Below, in pieces: positions 1-11,995 of a stretch of DNA of 64,000 bases. The translations under genes and the position numbers were made by a program. This DNA is from Tetrahymena thermophila SB210 (taxonomy: Eukaryota; Ciliophora; Oligohymenophorea; Hymenostomatida; Tetrahymenidae). Location of the stretch: the NCBI RefSeq assembly GCF_000189635.1, contig NW_002476317.1, forward strand, positions 620,001-684,000. Direction: 5' to 3'. The notes below the pieces were generated by a model. It worked only from the letters and a program-made list of their open reading frames with translations, ran no database searches and was not told the origin of the DNA. Within the stretch, counting starts at the first letter, position 1, and each line of letters begins with the position of its first letter.

Positions 1-2398
1 ATATTTTTCTTTTTTATAGACTCATTTTTTACCTTTTTTGTCTTATATGATTCTATTTTGCATTATTTGTACAGCTTATTCACATAATTTAAGTATTTAT
101 TAGTTTCTTCACTTACAGCTTGATTTGCTAATTTATCCATGCACTTATTGAAAGCATCTTGGCTTACCTTTTTGAGCTTGCCAATTTAAGAAACAGACTT
201 GGAAGTTCTTATTTTTGGTAATTTTTATTAATCTTGTTACTAATATTCTTTATTTATAGGCGTTTATTCTAATACTGTATCTATGCTTTAGGATTACTTA
301 TTCTGAAAGTTAACTTTTTTAGAAATAGTTTGAACTAATTAAAGATCCTGTAGTTCATTATTCATAGCTTTGCTGCTTGAATACTTGCTTAAAGTAGGAG
401 TATCTAATTATAATGGCATTTTTTAAAGTTATTGATTATCTTTAAAACTACTATGGACACTTAAGAGAGGAGGAGTCTTAATCTTTTCATTACTAATTTA
501 TTCTATAGATTAAGAATCTCTTTACTTTTGGAACTGTTAACTCAAAAAATTAATTGAATTTAATAAACTTTTTCTTTTTTATTGAGAACTCTTTTTTACT
601 ATATTGCTATTATCTATCAAATCTAATTGCTATTCAAAAAAATCATGTTTGTCTCTGCATTATTCTAATCTGCTTTCAACTTTTTTCAATATTTCTTCTT
701 TGCTAAGCTTATTTTAAGTTTCTGAAATAATACTATACTCTCTAAGATATTAATAGAATTCTTTAGAATATAATTAATTTTGCAATTCTTGATTTGAACC
801 TAAATTAGAATATAATTCATTCTAGCTTTTTTCTGAACTTGAGTTATTTTCTAATGATTTAAGCACTTCGTTTGTATCAGCAAGTTAAATTTACTAGAAA
901 GATTAAGTCGGTTTTTCATTTTTTTCGTTATTAATTGCTTTCATAGATTTTATTTGTTATTAATTACTAGCCTTTTATGTATCTGATTGATCTAAATTTG
1001 TAAGCTCATTTCTCTATCTATTAGAGCTAATTTGAGGTAAAAATAACTGTTATTCATTTCGCTAAGGTGATCCTAAAGTTATATTTTCTTTTGGTAGCTT
1101 ATTTTATTTTAGCTATTCAAATAGCTAATCCCAAGTTTCTGATTTAAAGTAATATTCTAGATTCTCAGTAATAGGATTAAAGTAAAAGTCATACAAGTGC
1201 TGTAGAACATCCTTTTTTTTAAAAATATAAATTTTACTAAAAATTTAAATAGTAAAATAATTTGTTTAATCTAACTTAAAGATTTTAAATAGAAAAATGT
1301 TACTTTTTAGAAATATGTTTCAAGTATATCTAAATGCTTTGCTTGATAAATAGGAACAAGTTTTAAATCAAGGCTTTTATGCATCATGCCAGTATGTGAT
1401 AGTTAAGAAGTAGTCGTTTTTGAACCAGCACTGATAGTGTTAAGAAACATATCTTCCATTTTGTTACCTAACTTTTCTTTATATCTTTCAGATTAATTAT
1501 AAGGAATAAATATATCTTAAGGTTTTGGTTTTCTTTTTATCTCTTTGGTTTTTTGTATTTATTTTTTGAGCATTTCAGCATCGTTATTTTATAGAATTTT
1601 ATCCATTCTAAGTCGCATAGAATAGTCTCTACCAAAAATAACTCTAAAAAACTTCAAAACATGAGAATTAATTTAAAGAAGGCGAGCATTCTCTTCATCT
1701 TTAAAATAATTTGAAACTAAGGTTTCTATCTTCTATCTCAATTCATCTCTCTAACTTAAAAGTGTTATGAGAGTCTTTTATTTTTCCCATAACTTGTTAT
1801 TTATTTCACCAACTTTTTATTTCATATACTCTTAGTGCTTTTATTATTCTTTTGGGTCATGAGTAACCTTGATAGAATTTATTAACTAAAGACTCCTTTA
1901 TACATTTTCCATAGACTATTAAGTAATTTATCTTTATTATTTTCTAATTTTATTATCCTCAACCTCCAGTTCCTCCTCGTATCTTGATCTTACTTATTCT
2001 TTTTGAAATTATTGTATTTCTTCATTTATGAGAATTATATCATTTACAAGTTTTTTAGGTAAAATGATCTTTTTACTGCTACTTTTTCTAGCACTTTAAT
2101 TATTATCATATTCATAAGCAGCTTCGAGTTCTTTTTAAGTTTATTCTAATTATAATCTACTTTTTTCGAGTAATTTATCTTTGTTCTTCTTTCTCTACAT
2201 CTAATTAATAACTCTATTTTGCTTTTCTTTGTCTACTATATTATCATAATTATGGTTATTATCACATGAAGGAGTGTATCCTCTTGAGATATGTACCCTG
2301 ACAACAGGATCTTTCATAGCTTCTGTACGGATAACATATCTACCACTACTGCTATGTTCTACTTTATGTCTAATATCACTTTTATCTTTTCCTTTCAT
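1..2398 (-). CDS. Coiled-coil protein, C-terminus beyond window (partial)
   Basis: Not recognised. The start is the ATG at 2398 (MKGKDKSD...). Exon 1 is 1304-2398 (365 codons); a 92-bp intron lies at 1212-1303 (donor GTAAC, acceptor AG before GATGTT). Exon 2 runs from 1211 to the window edge without an in-frame TGA, so at least 768 residues are encoded and the C-terminus is missing. Residues of about 70-260 are Lys/Glu/Gln-rich and look like long coiled coil; one stretch reads RYEEELEVEDNKIRK. Around the splice junction is a more globular segment (LVPIYQAKHLDILETYF, then DVLQHLYDFYFNPITENLEY). The distal part is Asn/Gln/Ser-rich. Many Gln codons are TAA or TAG, which fixes the frame. A structural or cytoskeletal role is a guess from composition only. 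Confidence 0.75.
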
Positions 2399-3208
2399 TA
2401 TTAATTATTCTACTAAAATAAAAAATACGGTTTAATTTTTTATTGTAAAAGCAAATTAAATAAACAATATTGATAATTATAAGATTTATTTAGTTAATTC
2501 AACTAAATATTTTACTATAATAAATTAATCAATTTCAAAATAATTTTTTAGTAAGAAATTTGTTTTAGTTAAATAACTTTTATGATGTGATTTCTACCTA
2601 GAACAAGCAAGCAATTTATATCAAAAAAAAAGAATTTAATCTGGAGTTGTAAAAATTTATAAATTCAGATTAATATTTTATAAAAATGAGTCTTATAAAT
2701 GCTACATTTAATTAATTAGTATTTTAAACTCAATATTTTTGTTTTTGATGTAATAAAAATACTTATTACAAAAAAAAAAGCTTAATAATAAGTTATTCTT
2801 AAAATTTATAATATAAAAAATTGTGTTTGATTTATAAATTCTTTTAAAAAAATGTTAGTTTGTTTTTTTAATTAAATTTTTGACTAAAAAAAATTAAAAA
2901 ATTTTATTAATTTTTTGATTATTTTTTTGAATCAAATTATATCCAATTAATATATTATAATGATTTAATAACTTTTAAATTTAATTTTTATGAAAAATGT
3001 TTCAATAAAATAGTTTTTAATAAGAAAAATTTTACCAATCTCTTTAAATTCTTATTTTAAAACAGTTTAATAAACAATAAAAAATTGATTTAATTTACAA
3101 TAGAGAAGTTATTAGAATTTTAAATATATGATTTTGACAAAACAAGTAAAGTTTTTGTTTAAAAATAATTTATGCCATTTAAGAATATGCTTTTTACTTT
3201 TTGTAATA
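2399..3208. other. AT-rich intergenic region
   Basis: About 0.8 kb of very AT-rich DNA between two minus-strand genes. It should hold the 5' flank of the coiled-coil gene and the 3' flank of the ankyrin gene. No coding, tRNA or structured RNA signal was seen. Confidence 0.6.
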
Positions 3209-4358
3209 TCATAAATAGTATTTACAAATTTCATAAAATTCATTTTTATTTAACATAGATAAAATTATTGATGGCTTTTCACTATCTTCAACAATTTTAT
3301 GCTCTTAGCTTTCAATCTTCTTTACATATATTTCTTAATAAGTCCTTGCTAAACATAATTTTTTCTTATTTTCAATTCCTAATTAATATAAAAAATGTTT
3401 TTTTATATTTAAAATTGGCTATTAAAATACTTTTCAATGTTAACTTGCATTTTTCTAAGAATTCAAGTTAAGCAGCTCCTAATTTGAACTTGTTAGATTT
3501 ACTGTTAATTTCCTATTATATAGTTAGTGAGTGTAAATAATAAAAAATAGTCTTTTAATGATGGATAATAAATACATCAATTATTTCAATAGAAGATCCC
3601 TTTTATATCAAGTGCCATGCCATTTTATACTTTTCTCTCTACAAGACAAAATATAACGGATTCACAGGATATCCCTATTTATAAATTTAATAATATTAAA
3701 TAGCTTGATATTTAAATTATTTACATGATGGAATACTGTTTTATTTAAATCTGCATTGAAGGAGCATAATAAATCTACTACTTTTTAATTGCTCCAGTTT
3801 GATGCCATTAGAATTGGAGTCCTGCCTGATTAATCTAAACAATTAATGTTTGCACCTTTTTCAAGTAAATATTTGATTGCTTCTATGCCTTATTATTCCT
3901 AATTATTGCATAATCCTACTGCACAATGGAGAAGATGTAAATTTTGCTTTTGATGTAAAAATATGTTATAATGAACTAGATTTATCTGAAATCTTTATTA
4001 CAAAATCTTGCAAATTAGGATCTATTTAATTTTCTTCTATATGTTTCTTAAATTCTGCTATTTACCCTTTAGTTAACAATTAAAACGCTTATCTTTCAAT
4101 AGGAGTCTATTTATTAAAATATAGTTGATATGTTTATCCTAATTCACTTAATATTATATACTAGCTTTTTATATTTGTTTGCTCTAAATTTGAAAAATAA
4201 TAGTGTCGATAGCAATAGAATAACTATGGCTATTAAGAACTAATAGATATCCATCTAAAAAATAATCGCCTCTATAAATATCCCCATTCAATATTAATTA
4301 TGAATTTTTTTTTATTAAACAATTATTTATTTACAAATAAATATTGAATAAATTTCAT
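3209..4358 (-). CDS. Small ankyrin-repeat protein, 330 aa
   Basis: Four exons: 4002-4358, 3725-3946, 3431-3674 and 3209-3378, with introns of 55, 50 and 52 bp. Phases agree and the total is 331 codons. The first ATG after an in-frame TGA is at 4358. Ankyrin-type helices span about residues 75-240: the junction of exons 1 and 2 reads IDPNLQDF then QNLHLLHCAVG, and the next repeat has IKYLLEKGANINCLDQSGRTP, the classic loop-helix pattern. A degenerate repeat follows (SFNADLNKTVFHHGYPVNPL). The last about 90 residues are Lys/Glu-rich (CLARTYQEIYVKKIE). Ankyrin repeats bind protein partners; the partner here is unknown. Without splicing the frame breaks exactly inside the second repeat, which supports the introns. 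Exons 3 and 4 rest on composition and phase more than on homology. Confidence 0.78.
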
Positions 4359-4711
4359 CAAAAATTTTAATCACCATAATTTTTAACTAAAATTTATTCC
4401 TACAAGGAAAATTTAAGAAATTTTTAAATAAAAAAAACATAATTTTTCTTAAGCGTCAAATTTTTTTATAGAAATTAATCACCATTTAAGTCTATTTAAA
4501 GCTTTTAATTTGATAAATATTATTATTATTATGTCATATCTTAGTAAAAAATTTCAATCACTATTTTTATAAATTATCAAATATTTCACTTTGCTCTACT
4601 ATAAAAATTTTTGTAATTGATTTACAAATTCTTTTACACATTAAAATAAAAAATAAATATAAATAAGCATTTTGTTGTTATATAACACAATTTAAAGTTA
4701 TTAAAAGTAAA

Positions 4712-5170
4712 ATGGTTGAAGTACTAGAATATCTTTATATAGGCGATAAAATAGACGCATATAGAGAGGATACTCTAAATACACTCAATATTAAATACAT
4801 AGTTAATTGTGCCTATGAAGTAGAAAATAAATTTGAAAAGAAAAAAAATAAACCATTTAAATACTTTTCAATCAAAGCAAATGAAAGCGGAAGATTTAAA
4901 TTAATAAATTACTTTAAGAGCTCTGGATTATTTATAGATAAAGCTAGAAAATAAAAGGAAGGAGTTTTGGTTCATTGTGCATATGGAAGAAATAGAAGCG
5001 CCACTATAATTATTGCATACTTGATGCAGTATAATAAAATGAATCTTTAAGAAGCTCATAGCTTTCTTGAAGAAAAAAGACCAGAAATAATGATATAAGA
5101 ATGTAATGTTTAGCAGCTTATAAAATTTGAAAAGCAGCTATAAGGATAAACATGCTGTCAAATATTTTGA
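4712..5170 (+). CDS. Dual-specificity protein phosphatase, 152 aa
   Basis: Single-exon gene of 153 codons ending in TGA. It opens with the typical small-DUSP start (VLEYLYIGDKIDAY) and contains the P-loop HCAYGRNRSAT at residues 88-98, i.e. the HC-x5-R signature with Cys89 as nucleophile and Arg95 binding phosphate, followed by Ser96. A hydrophobic strand (GVLVH) precedes the loop and a helix (LMQYNKMNLQEAHSFL) follows, as in the family, and the length is that of an atypical DUSP with no extra domain. Expected reaction: dephosphorylation of Tyr and/or Ser/Thr in a cytosolic or nuclear protein, possibly a MAP kinase. Oddity: where DUSPs usually have the general-acid Asp, this one reads ANES with Glu58. 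The family call is firm; the substrate is unknown. Confidence 0.93.
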
Positions 5171-5269
5171 ACTAATATTTTAAATTAAAAGAACAAGTAA
5201 TTACAACAAATGTAAAAAATTCTTTTCAAGCAAGAACACTAAAATTTTAATCTAGAATTTTTAACTGAT

Positions 5270-5587
5270 ATGAATTGTTATTTGCTAAAAAAAGAAGAAT
5301 TATTTATTTAATTAATTCCTTCGTTTGATGTCTTTATCATTGGTAAAAAGTATTATAAAAATAATAACGAAATTAATAAAATAAAATTGAAAATATTAGA
5401 TTATGGATTGAAAATATATTTATTTATAAGCCAATTGATTGGAGTACATAAGTGCAATTAATTTAAGATAAAGTAAATATACTAGATTTTGCTATAAGAA
5501 ATTCTATTGTATACTTATTACATAGTTTCATTAAGTATTAATCGATTAATTGATTATTAAAGAATTATTTTTTTTCACTAAAAGTGA
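5270..5587 (+). CDS. Weak ORF downstream of the DUSP, 105 codons
   Basis: An ORF of 106 codons in the ciliate code starts at the ATG at 5270 (MNCYLLKKEELFIQ) and ends at TGA 5585-5587. It encodes an Ile/Lys/Leu/Tyr-rich product with no recognisable domain. In DNA this AT-rich, a TGA-free stretch of this size can occur by chance, and the second half is indistinguishable from intergenic sequence. Kept only as a possibility; it may instead be 3' UTR of the phosphatase gene. Confidence 0.15.
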
Positions 5588-5609
5588 AAGTTATTAAACA
5601 AGAACTTAT

Positions 5610-5715
5610 TAATTAATTATTTATTTATTTGTTTACTTGCCTTCTATTTAAATATATTTACAATTATGTTAATTCATTAATTATTTATTCATTCATTTAT
5701 TTATTTATTTTTGGT
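5610..5715. repeat. ATTT/TTAT-type simple repeat tract
   Basis: A run of imperfect 4-bp steps (ATTT, TTAT, ATTC, GTTT) between the 3' ends of the phosphatase and the convergent kinase gene. Such tracts are common in ciliate intergenic DNA. No function is implied. Confidence 0.6.
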
Positions 5716-5822
5716 TATTATTTTATATAATTAATTATTACTGTTGCTGATTGTTCTTTAAACTAACTAACTAACTTTTAACTTTCAAGATTATTATTAT
5801 TTATAAAAGATTCAATATTTTT

Positions 5823-8029
5823 TCAAGGAAGTAAATTGAACCCAAAAATGCTGATCTTGTTGTTGACTTTATCAAGATGCACTTTTACACAAGAATGTTC
5901 TGATTTCTACAAATGAAGTTAATCGAAAAAGACTTCTTATCCTTTTTAGTGTTTCTTTTTATTTTCAATAACATCTAAAATATATTCTGCAGAAACAATA
6001 TATGGTCTATATTATTCAAGTTCTTGTGATGATTGTTTATTGCCTATTATATTTTTTATGCTACTTAGTATTTCTTTTGAAACTTTATTTCCTAGACTAC
6101 TTATAAAATCATCAACTCTTTGCTTATCTTAATCTGTAAATTCGTTGAGAGAAGCATCCTTTTAGAATATAAAGGAAACCTCTTTGTCGTTCTTTAATTA
6201 CTCAATGTAATTTGCATTGCGAATATACTAAAGGAACTCATCAACGAACACTTTATAAAATTCTTATTCTTTTTTAATTGTCTGGGAGAGAGCCTTCAAT
6301 TCTTTTGCATTGCTAAATAGATCTTTGTTTGCATTTTCATTTTCATTAAGTTCTATCAAGAGTTGCTACATGTCTAACTTCACTGAAGCAGCTATGCACA
6401 ATATCAATTTTTAGTAATCCAACTACTAGTTATTCATGAATTGAGTGTTCTTTTTAATTTTGCTGAATAGATCAACACAAACAAAATGCTTAAAAGCAAC
6501 CTATTAACGGTTATTGTTAATCATCATAAATATTTTTTTAACTTCATACTACCTGTTATTAGCTACTCCAATCTATCCATTAACTAAATTATTAGTAGGG
6601 AGGCTTGCTTATCGCTTAATATTTGCATTATTTATAGGATTTTAGGTAGCAGGAACCACAACTTTTTAGGCAGCTTAATTATTATTATCAAAAATAGATT
6701 TCTTGAGTTATTTATTAGGTTAAGATATATTATTATTACTTGTTGCAGGTTGCATTATATTTGCAGCTGATCCTAGTTTTAATGGGAATGCATTTTCTTT
6801 GTTGGAAATACTAGGGCCAAATGGGTTAGGGATATTTCTGTTCTAGGCATCATATTAATCAAACATTTTAAACAATTCATCCCAAGAGATTCTGTCTTTT
6901 TCTTCTATTACTAAAGTTCTACGTAATATCTCTTCACTTATTGTTTATAGCTTAACGTTTTTTCTAAGTTTGAATGGTTATCTCATTATATTGTTGAGAA
7001 GTTCTCTTTCATCACGAGCCTTCCAAGGCACATCCTAATATACCATTTCATGGAAAATGACACCGATAGACCATATATCACTTTTAAGACCGTAAGCTTT
7101 ACGGGCTAAAATCTATGGAGCCATATAAAGAGGAGAACCTACACAACTTCTTAATAGCTAGGCAGAAGAATAGTCAACATACTTAGCAAAACCAAAGTCT
7201 GCAATTTTAAAAACTTAGTCATTAATTAAGATATTTGCTGGCTTTAAGTCTCTATGAATGACATTATGCTTAACTAATTCTTTAAATCCTAATTTATTAA
7301 TAATTAAAAAATTATTTTAATATTTAGATAATATATTTTTCTTTGTATTTTAATACAGTTAAAAAATGAAATATTTATTGATTTTAAATTAAATAACTTT
7401 TCTCAAAATACTACTAAAGTTGTTATTTTATTGTTGAAAATTCTAAACAAAATATTAAACATTTGCTTTTAATAGAATTTATTAATTCAAACTAGGATAT
7501 ATAATCTTGCTTGCTTGCTTGCTTCTTTCTTCATTCAATTATAAGCTATCAAAATTCAAATAAATGAAATACCTTCAACTATATCTCTGAGTACATGCAA
7601 AGCTTGATTTTCTGTTAATCTCTTATTCTAGATTAAGAAACGCAGATCTTTATCTTTACAAAACTCAGTTATTATATATAATGATCGTTAAGTTGTGATT
7701 AAATCAATAAACTTAACAATATTTTTATGATTGAATCGCTTGAGAATTTCAATTTCACTAATTATAGAGTTTCTTAAATAATTATCATTCTAAAACTGTC
7801 TAATATCTAATTTTTTAATTGCTACTGTTTACTGTGTATTCTTCTCGACACCTTCATAAACTTTTCCATAAGCTCCTTCACCTAAGCAATGTCTCAGATT
7901 ATATGAATAATTTCCAATAATCTTTACTTATCCGTTTTAATTGCTAACTCCGTTTATAGATTGCTAGTTAGGGTTATTTAATATATTAGCTCCGCCAATT
8001 TAAATGTTTGGCATAGAAAACTGGTACAT
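5823..8029 (-). CDS. Protein kinase, ULK/ATG1-like, 640 aa
   Basis: Two exons, 7573-8029 and 5823-7288, joined across a 284-bp intron; the sum is 641 codons and the splice falls between GTT GAA G and GA TTT. Start is the ATG at 8029. The kinase domain spans about residues 42-300: Gly loop GEGAYGKV (50-57), VAIK with Lys72, a Glu-bearing helix (SEIEIL), HRDLKPAN (164-171) and DFG (183-185). The activation segment ends VGSPLYMAPQ, so the usual APE Glu is Gln (a TAG codon). The WSIGVIFHEM...PWKARDE stretch resembles the many ULK-type kinases of ciliates. The C-terminal 330 residues are Asn/Gln-rich then helical, with no domain I recognise. Expected to phosphorylate Ser/Thr in the cytosol. The ULK assignment is by resemblance; a link to autophagy is not shown. 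Confidence 0.92.
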
Positions 8030-9607
8030 TTTAAATAATGCTTTGAGAGAATCAGTTTGCAGAATATTTAGTTTTTTACTATATTTAAAACTAGTTGAGT
8101 TAACTAACTAACTATCTATTTTTTTTGCTCACAGCAATCAATTTGTTTTTTTGCTTTATATTATTATCATATAATTTGGATGTGTTAATAAGAAATACAA
8201 GAAAGAGTTAGTACTTAATCAAAGAAATCAAAAAATTAACTTTCATAGAATTCAAAAACCTTTTGAAATTCTTAACAAGATTTTCAAAATATCCATCATT
8301 CTTATCAAAAACATAAATGAAGTAATAATAAGAAAGAAAAAAGAATAGCTATAGATAAATCAAGGAAATACATAAATTATTCATTCTTTTCAAAACAATC
8401 ACTTATCATATTTTTGAATGACTCTTTTTTAAATAAATATAAGAAAGGTTAATTAAATCCTTGGTTTTGATTGGTTGATTGGCAAAGAGGGGTTTATAAA
8501 ATTTAAAATATAATTAATGGGTATTACTATATACTTTCTAAATTTTGTAAAATTAAAAACCAAGCATTTTTACTTCGAGTTATAGTTATAAAAAATCTCT
8601 TTATTATGCTAATAAAAATTGTATAAAAAATACTATCTAAAATTTTTATAAAGTTCAGATAATTTTTTATTTCTATTATTAAAAATACTAGTAATAATGA
8701 AAAAAATATATAATTACTAAATTAAATTCATTAAAAAATTATATTATAAATTAATCATTATTTAGGATAAGTTGTGTATTAAATAAATGAAATCTTTATT
8801 AAAAATAATTAATTTGTAATTATGATTTAAAAAACATCTTATTAATATTTTTTGATACAATATTTTTAATAATTTTATAGAATATCCTTCATTCATTTTT
8901 AATTTTTAATAAGAATAATACAAAATTATTTTAAAATGTTAAGAATAAATTATTTTATATTTTGGAAAACAAATTTATTAAAATTATTTATAATGAAATA
9001 AACAAAAATTTACTAATGTATATTTTAAAAAAGCTATTAAAATTCAGCCTTTAAAAATAAAAAAATTTTTAGGAGGGAGTCACTAATTTATTTTTGAAAT
9101 TTTATCAACTAGGTCATATAAAACAATTATTGTTGAAAATTTTATAAAAATAAATACATTTAAGTGATAATAAACAGTTTAATAGGTGAAAAAAAATTAT
9201 TTTGCTAATTAATATTTTAAAAATGTAATTATAAAAGTGATTGAATTTAATAATAAAAATTAATTAGTTGTGGTTATTTGATAAAATTATTAATAGAAAA
9301 TTAAAAATTTAGGAATATTAGTAATAATAAATATTTTAATATGTTAAAAAGAAATTGGATGCTGCTAACTTAAAATAATTTACAATTTATTAAATTTAAA
9401 TATTTTTATATAATTCTTTTATAATTATCGCTTAGTACTTTAAAGATTGAATTAAGTTAAAAAGCTAATTTATGTTTGAATCCTAACGTTTTATAAAAAT
9501 AATTCTCTTTTTCAAAAAGAATATAACTTTTATATTAGATATTCAAAATGAAAATTAATCCATCTTTAAAATTTCAGTATTAAAATAATCCTCATTCATT
9601 TGTTCAT
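8030..9607. other. AT-rich intergenic region, 5' flank of the kinase gene
   Basis: About 1.6 kb with no convincing ORF. The first about 400 bp next to the kinase start are slightly less AT-rich and probably hold promoter and 5' UTR. A short Gly/Glu-like purine patch near 9070 is the only compositional break. No RNA gene was seen. Confidence 0.55.
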
Positions 9608-10120
9608 TCATTCATTCTCTTGCTTGCTATAAATAACTACATCATTTTTGAAATGATATAGATCTTTTATAAAAGCTGCTCTAATCTATTCATTAAGTGA
9701 GTCATTCAATTCTACCTATCCTATTTACTAAGATTCTTGAGATATTTCAAGTTATTCTTGAGTTAAGTTAGAATTTTCAAAATTTCTATTTTCTAAATTA
9801 TTCTCTTAATTATTTGATTAAGTTCTTTCTTAATCTTAAATGTTAGAATTGTCATGATATTCGCCATTCTTAATTGATTTATTTAAAGTTACTTCATAGT
9901 TAAAATTAGAATTGTAAGTGAAATTAGTGGGATGATTCGAATGTTGGTTACTAGATGGGGTTAAATTTTCGTTTTAAAAGTTTTCTTTGCTTTAGCATTT
10001 ATTAGATTTTTAGTATTAAATTTGGTTTTTGTTAGAAGAAGGATAATTTTAAATATAGTTTTTATATGAATTATCTTCTGTAATTTAGTTCTAACTTAAG
10101 TTATTAGGATCAGCATCCAT
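9608..10120 (-). CDS. Q/N-rich hypothetical protein, 170 aa
   Basis: Single ORF of 171 codons from the ATG at 10120 (MDADPNNLSQNQITED) to TGA at 9608-9610, which lies in a (TTCA)n run. The product is mostly Asn, Gln, Ser and Glu, with a more ordered C-terminus (LNDSLNEQIRAAFIKDLYHF). Gln is frequently TAA/TAG, so the frame is used in ciliate fashion and the reading is unlikely to be chance. No domain is recognised. The ATG sits only 10 bp after the proposed stop of the PAP2 gene on the same strand, so one of the two models may be wrong: this ORF could be a separate gene whose promoter overlaps the PAP2 3' end, or a downstream part of the same transcript. The same frame stays open upstream through an ATG in the last PAP2 exon. 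Confidence 0.5.
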
Positions 10121-10130
10121 AATTTAACAT

Positions 10131-11995
10131 TCAATTACACTTAGGTGAGTTTGTGAGATCCTGTTATGAATCTTCATCGGACTACTACTTTAGAAGTCTA
10201 TGTTTGCATTAAAATGAATGATTCTTCTTATTTATATATTTTATTATAATTTTCAAAAGAAAATAAGATTAATCTTACAATTTTTTTATTTTTTTATTTT
10301 TTAAGTGGTAAAAATTTAGTAAAAGAATAAAAATTTTAATTCTGCTTTAATAATTAAATCACAAAGATATTTATTCAAACTTGTAAGATTATTTAGAAGT
10401 AAATAAATTTATATTTTTTAATATTTTATTTTGAAAATATTTCTCAAATTTGTTTTAAATAAAAAATTTAAATGAATTTTTATTAATATTAAGTCATTTA
10501 TTTACTTTTAATCAACTGGATAAGAAGATTTTTCTGTTGAGTAGGAATGCAAGTCTGAATCGATTTTCAAAAAATCTCCTTTAATTTCAAGTTAAAAGCG
10601 ATGAAGCAGTTTAGGACTTAGATAAATAACTAAGAAAGCACATATGAATCCAATTATATTTAGTTAAAAGAAAAACCTGGAATAGGTAGCATCAGCACTT
10701 ATGAAATGGAAAATAAGCAAAAAAGTTCCAAATATTGATCCTGGGGCTATTGCTATCAAAAACAATCTCTTGATTATCATTATATACGAAATTTGGGATT
10801 AGAATTAGCCATATATATTGCAATTTTCTATGCTTCCTTAAGTGAATATGATTCCAAATAAAAATCCAAAACTAACACCAAAAATTCCTCCATCAATAAA
10901 GCATTTATTGTATAGATATTTATTAGATATACTATCAATATCATTAGTATCACAAGCAGTTTCTATTCTACCATTCCAAATGTCATTAGATGTTTCATAA
11001 GTAGTCTTAACTCCTTCAAAAGCTCCTATAAAAATTCCAATTACCATGATGTATAGAGCCAAGCAAAAGAATGCATATTTTTTAACTTTTTTTTTTGGTA
11101 GGACAGCCAATTTTATAATGAATCTATTAATTTGTTTAAAAACAATTATTCTGAAAATTAAAAAAATAAATAAAGCATATATCCATCCTAAGAGAACTTG
11201 GTTAACTCCGTGCACACCCAAATGAATTCTAGTGAATCCTACCCAAATTATGAAAATACCGTATATTATACAAGCCCACCAATATTTTTTATGGAATTGA
11301 TTACCTAAAGAACTTATTCCATAAATTGCTGCAAAACAATTCAGCATAGCATGGCCACTTGGATTTCCATATTCAGCTGCACACTCTTTTCCTTGAATCT
11401 AATCATATACCATATAGGGTCTAGGATCGTTATAAATAAGCTTAAGTAAATTAAATAAAGCTGCTGTAAAAGCAAATACTATTATATAGTTAAAAGTGTA
11501 AATGCGATTTTAGCCCCAAATTACAACACAAGCTATAACTAAACCAGTAACTACGAATGAAGAATCGCTTATAATCATGGAGAGTGTATATAAAAATTCA
11601 GTATTTATAGACCATTTTTAAATACTTATAATAAAGGATTAAGAAGCATTTTTAGCAAACATTTCTCTAGTAAAAATATCTTAGAATATGTAAATTGCAC
11701 ACAAACCAGTTAAAATAAGTGTGATAATAAATCCTCTTTTAGATTAGCTTGAAAAGCTTTCATCATTATCATTATCTTAATCTAAACAATCATCCTCTTT
11801 TTAAGTTTTGATGGAGTTTACAGTATTTATGCCTTTGTTTTAACCCTGCTACTAGTTTGTCTGATTGGCTTTATTCATACTATGTAAATTAGAAGAATTG
11901 TTGTTATGAATATTTTAATCATCAAAATTATTTTCTTCTTAATCATCTTACTCGCTATTTATTGGCTCCTAAATTGAACTTTTATTTGCATCCAT
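10131..11995 (-). CDS. Membrane PAP2-family phosphatase, 518 aa
   Basis: Exon 1 is 10506-11995. A 308-bp AT-rich intron (GTAAAT...ACATAG, 10198-10505) leads to a 67-bp last exon encoding an acidic tail (LLKQQSDEDSQQDLTNS). The sum is 519 codons. An Asn/Gln/Asp-rich cytosolic N-terminus (about 1-90) precedes several membrane spans. The three PAP2 motifs are present: K-x6-RP at 185-193 (KLIYNDPRP), PSGH at 212-215, and R-x5-H-x3 at 256-266 (RIHLGVHGVNQ). The usual final Asp is Gln266, as in the glucose-6-phosphatase branch; His262 would be the nucleophile. Likely hydrolyses a phospholipid or sugar phosphate at an internal membrane; substrate unknown. If the intron is not removed, the frame runs on to TGA at 10253-10255, giving about 580 residues. 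Confidence 0.87.

Noticed and set aside
3271-3561. Plus-strand hydrophobic ORF starting MAFHYLQQFYALS
   Set aside because: It overlaps, on the opposite strand, exons 3 and 4 of the ankyrin gene, which give protein-like sequence with Gln from TAA/TAG. The plus-strand frame has almost none and reads as Ile/Leu/Phe/Lys filler.
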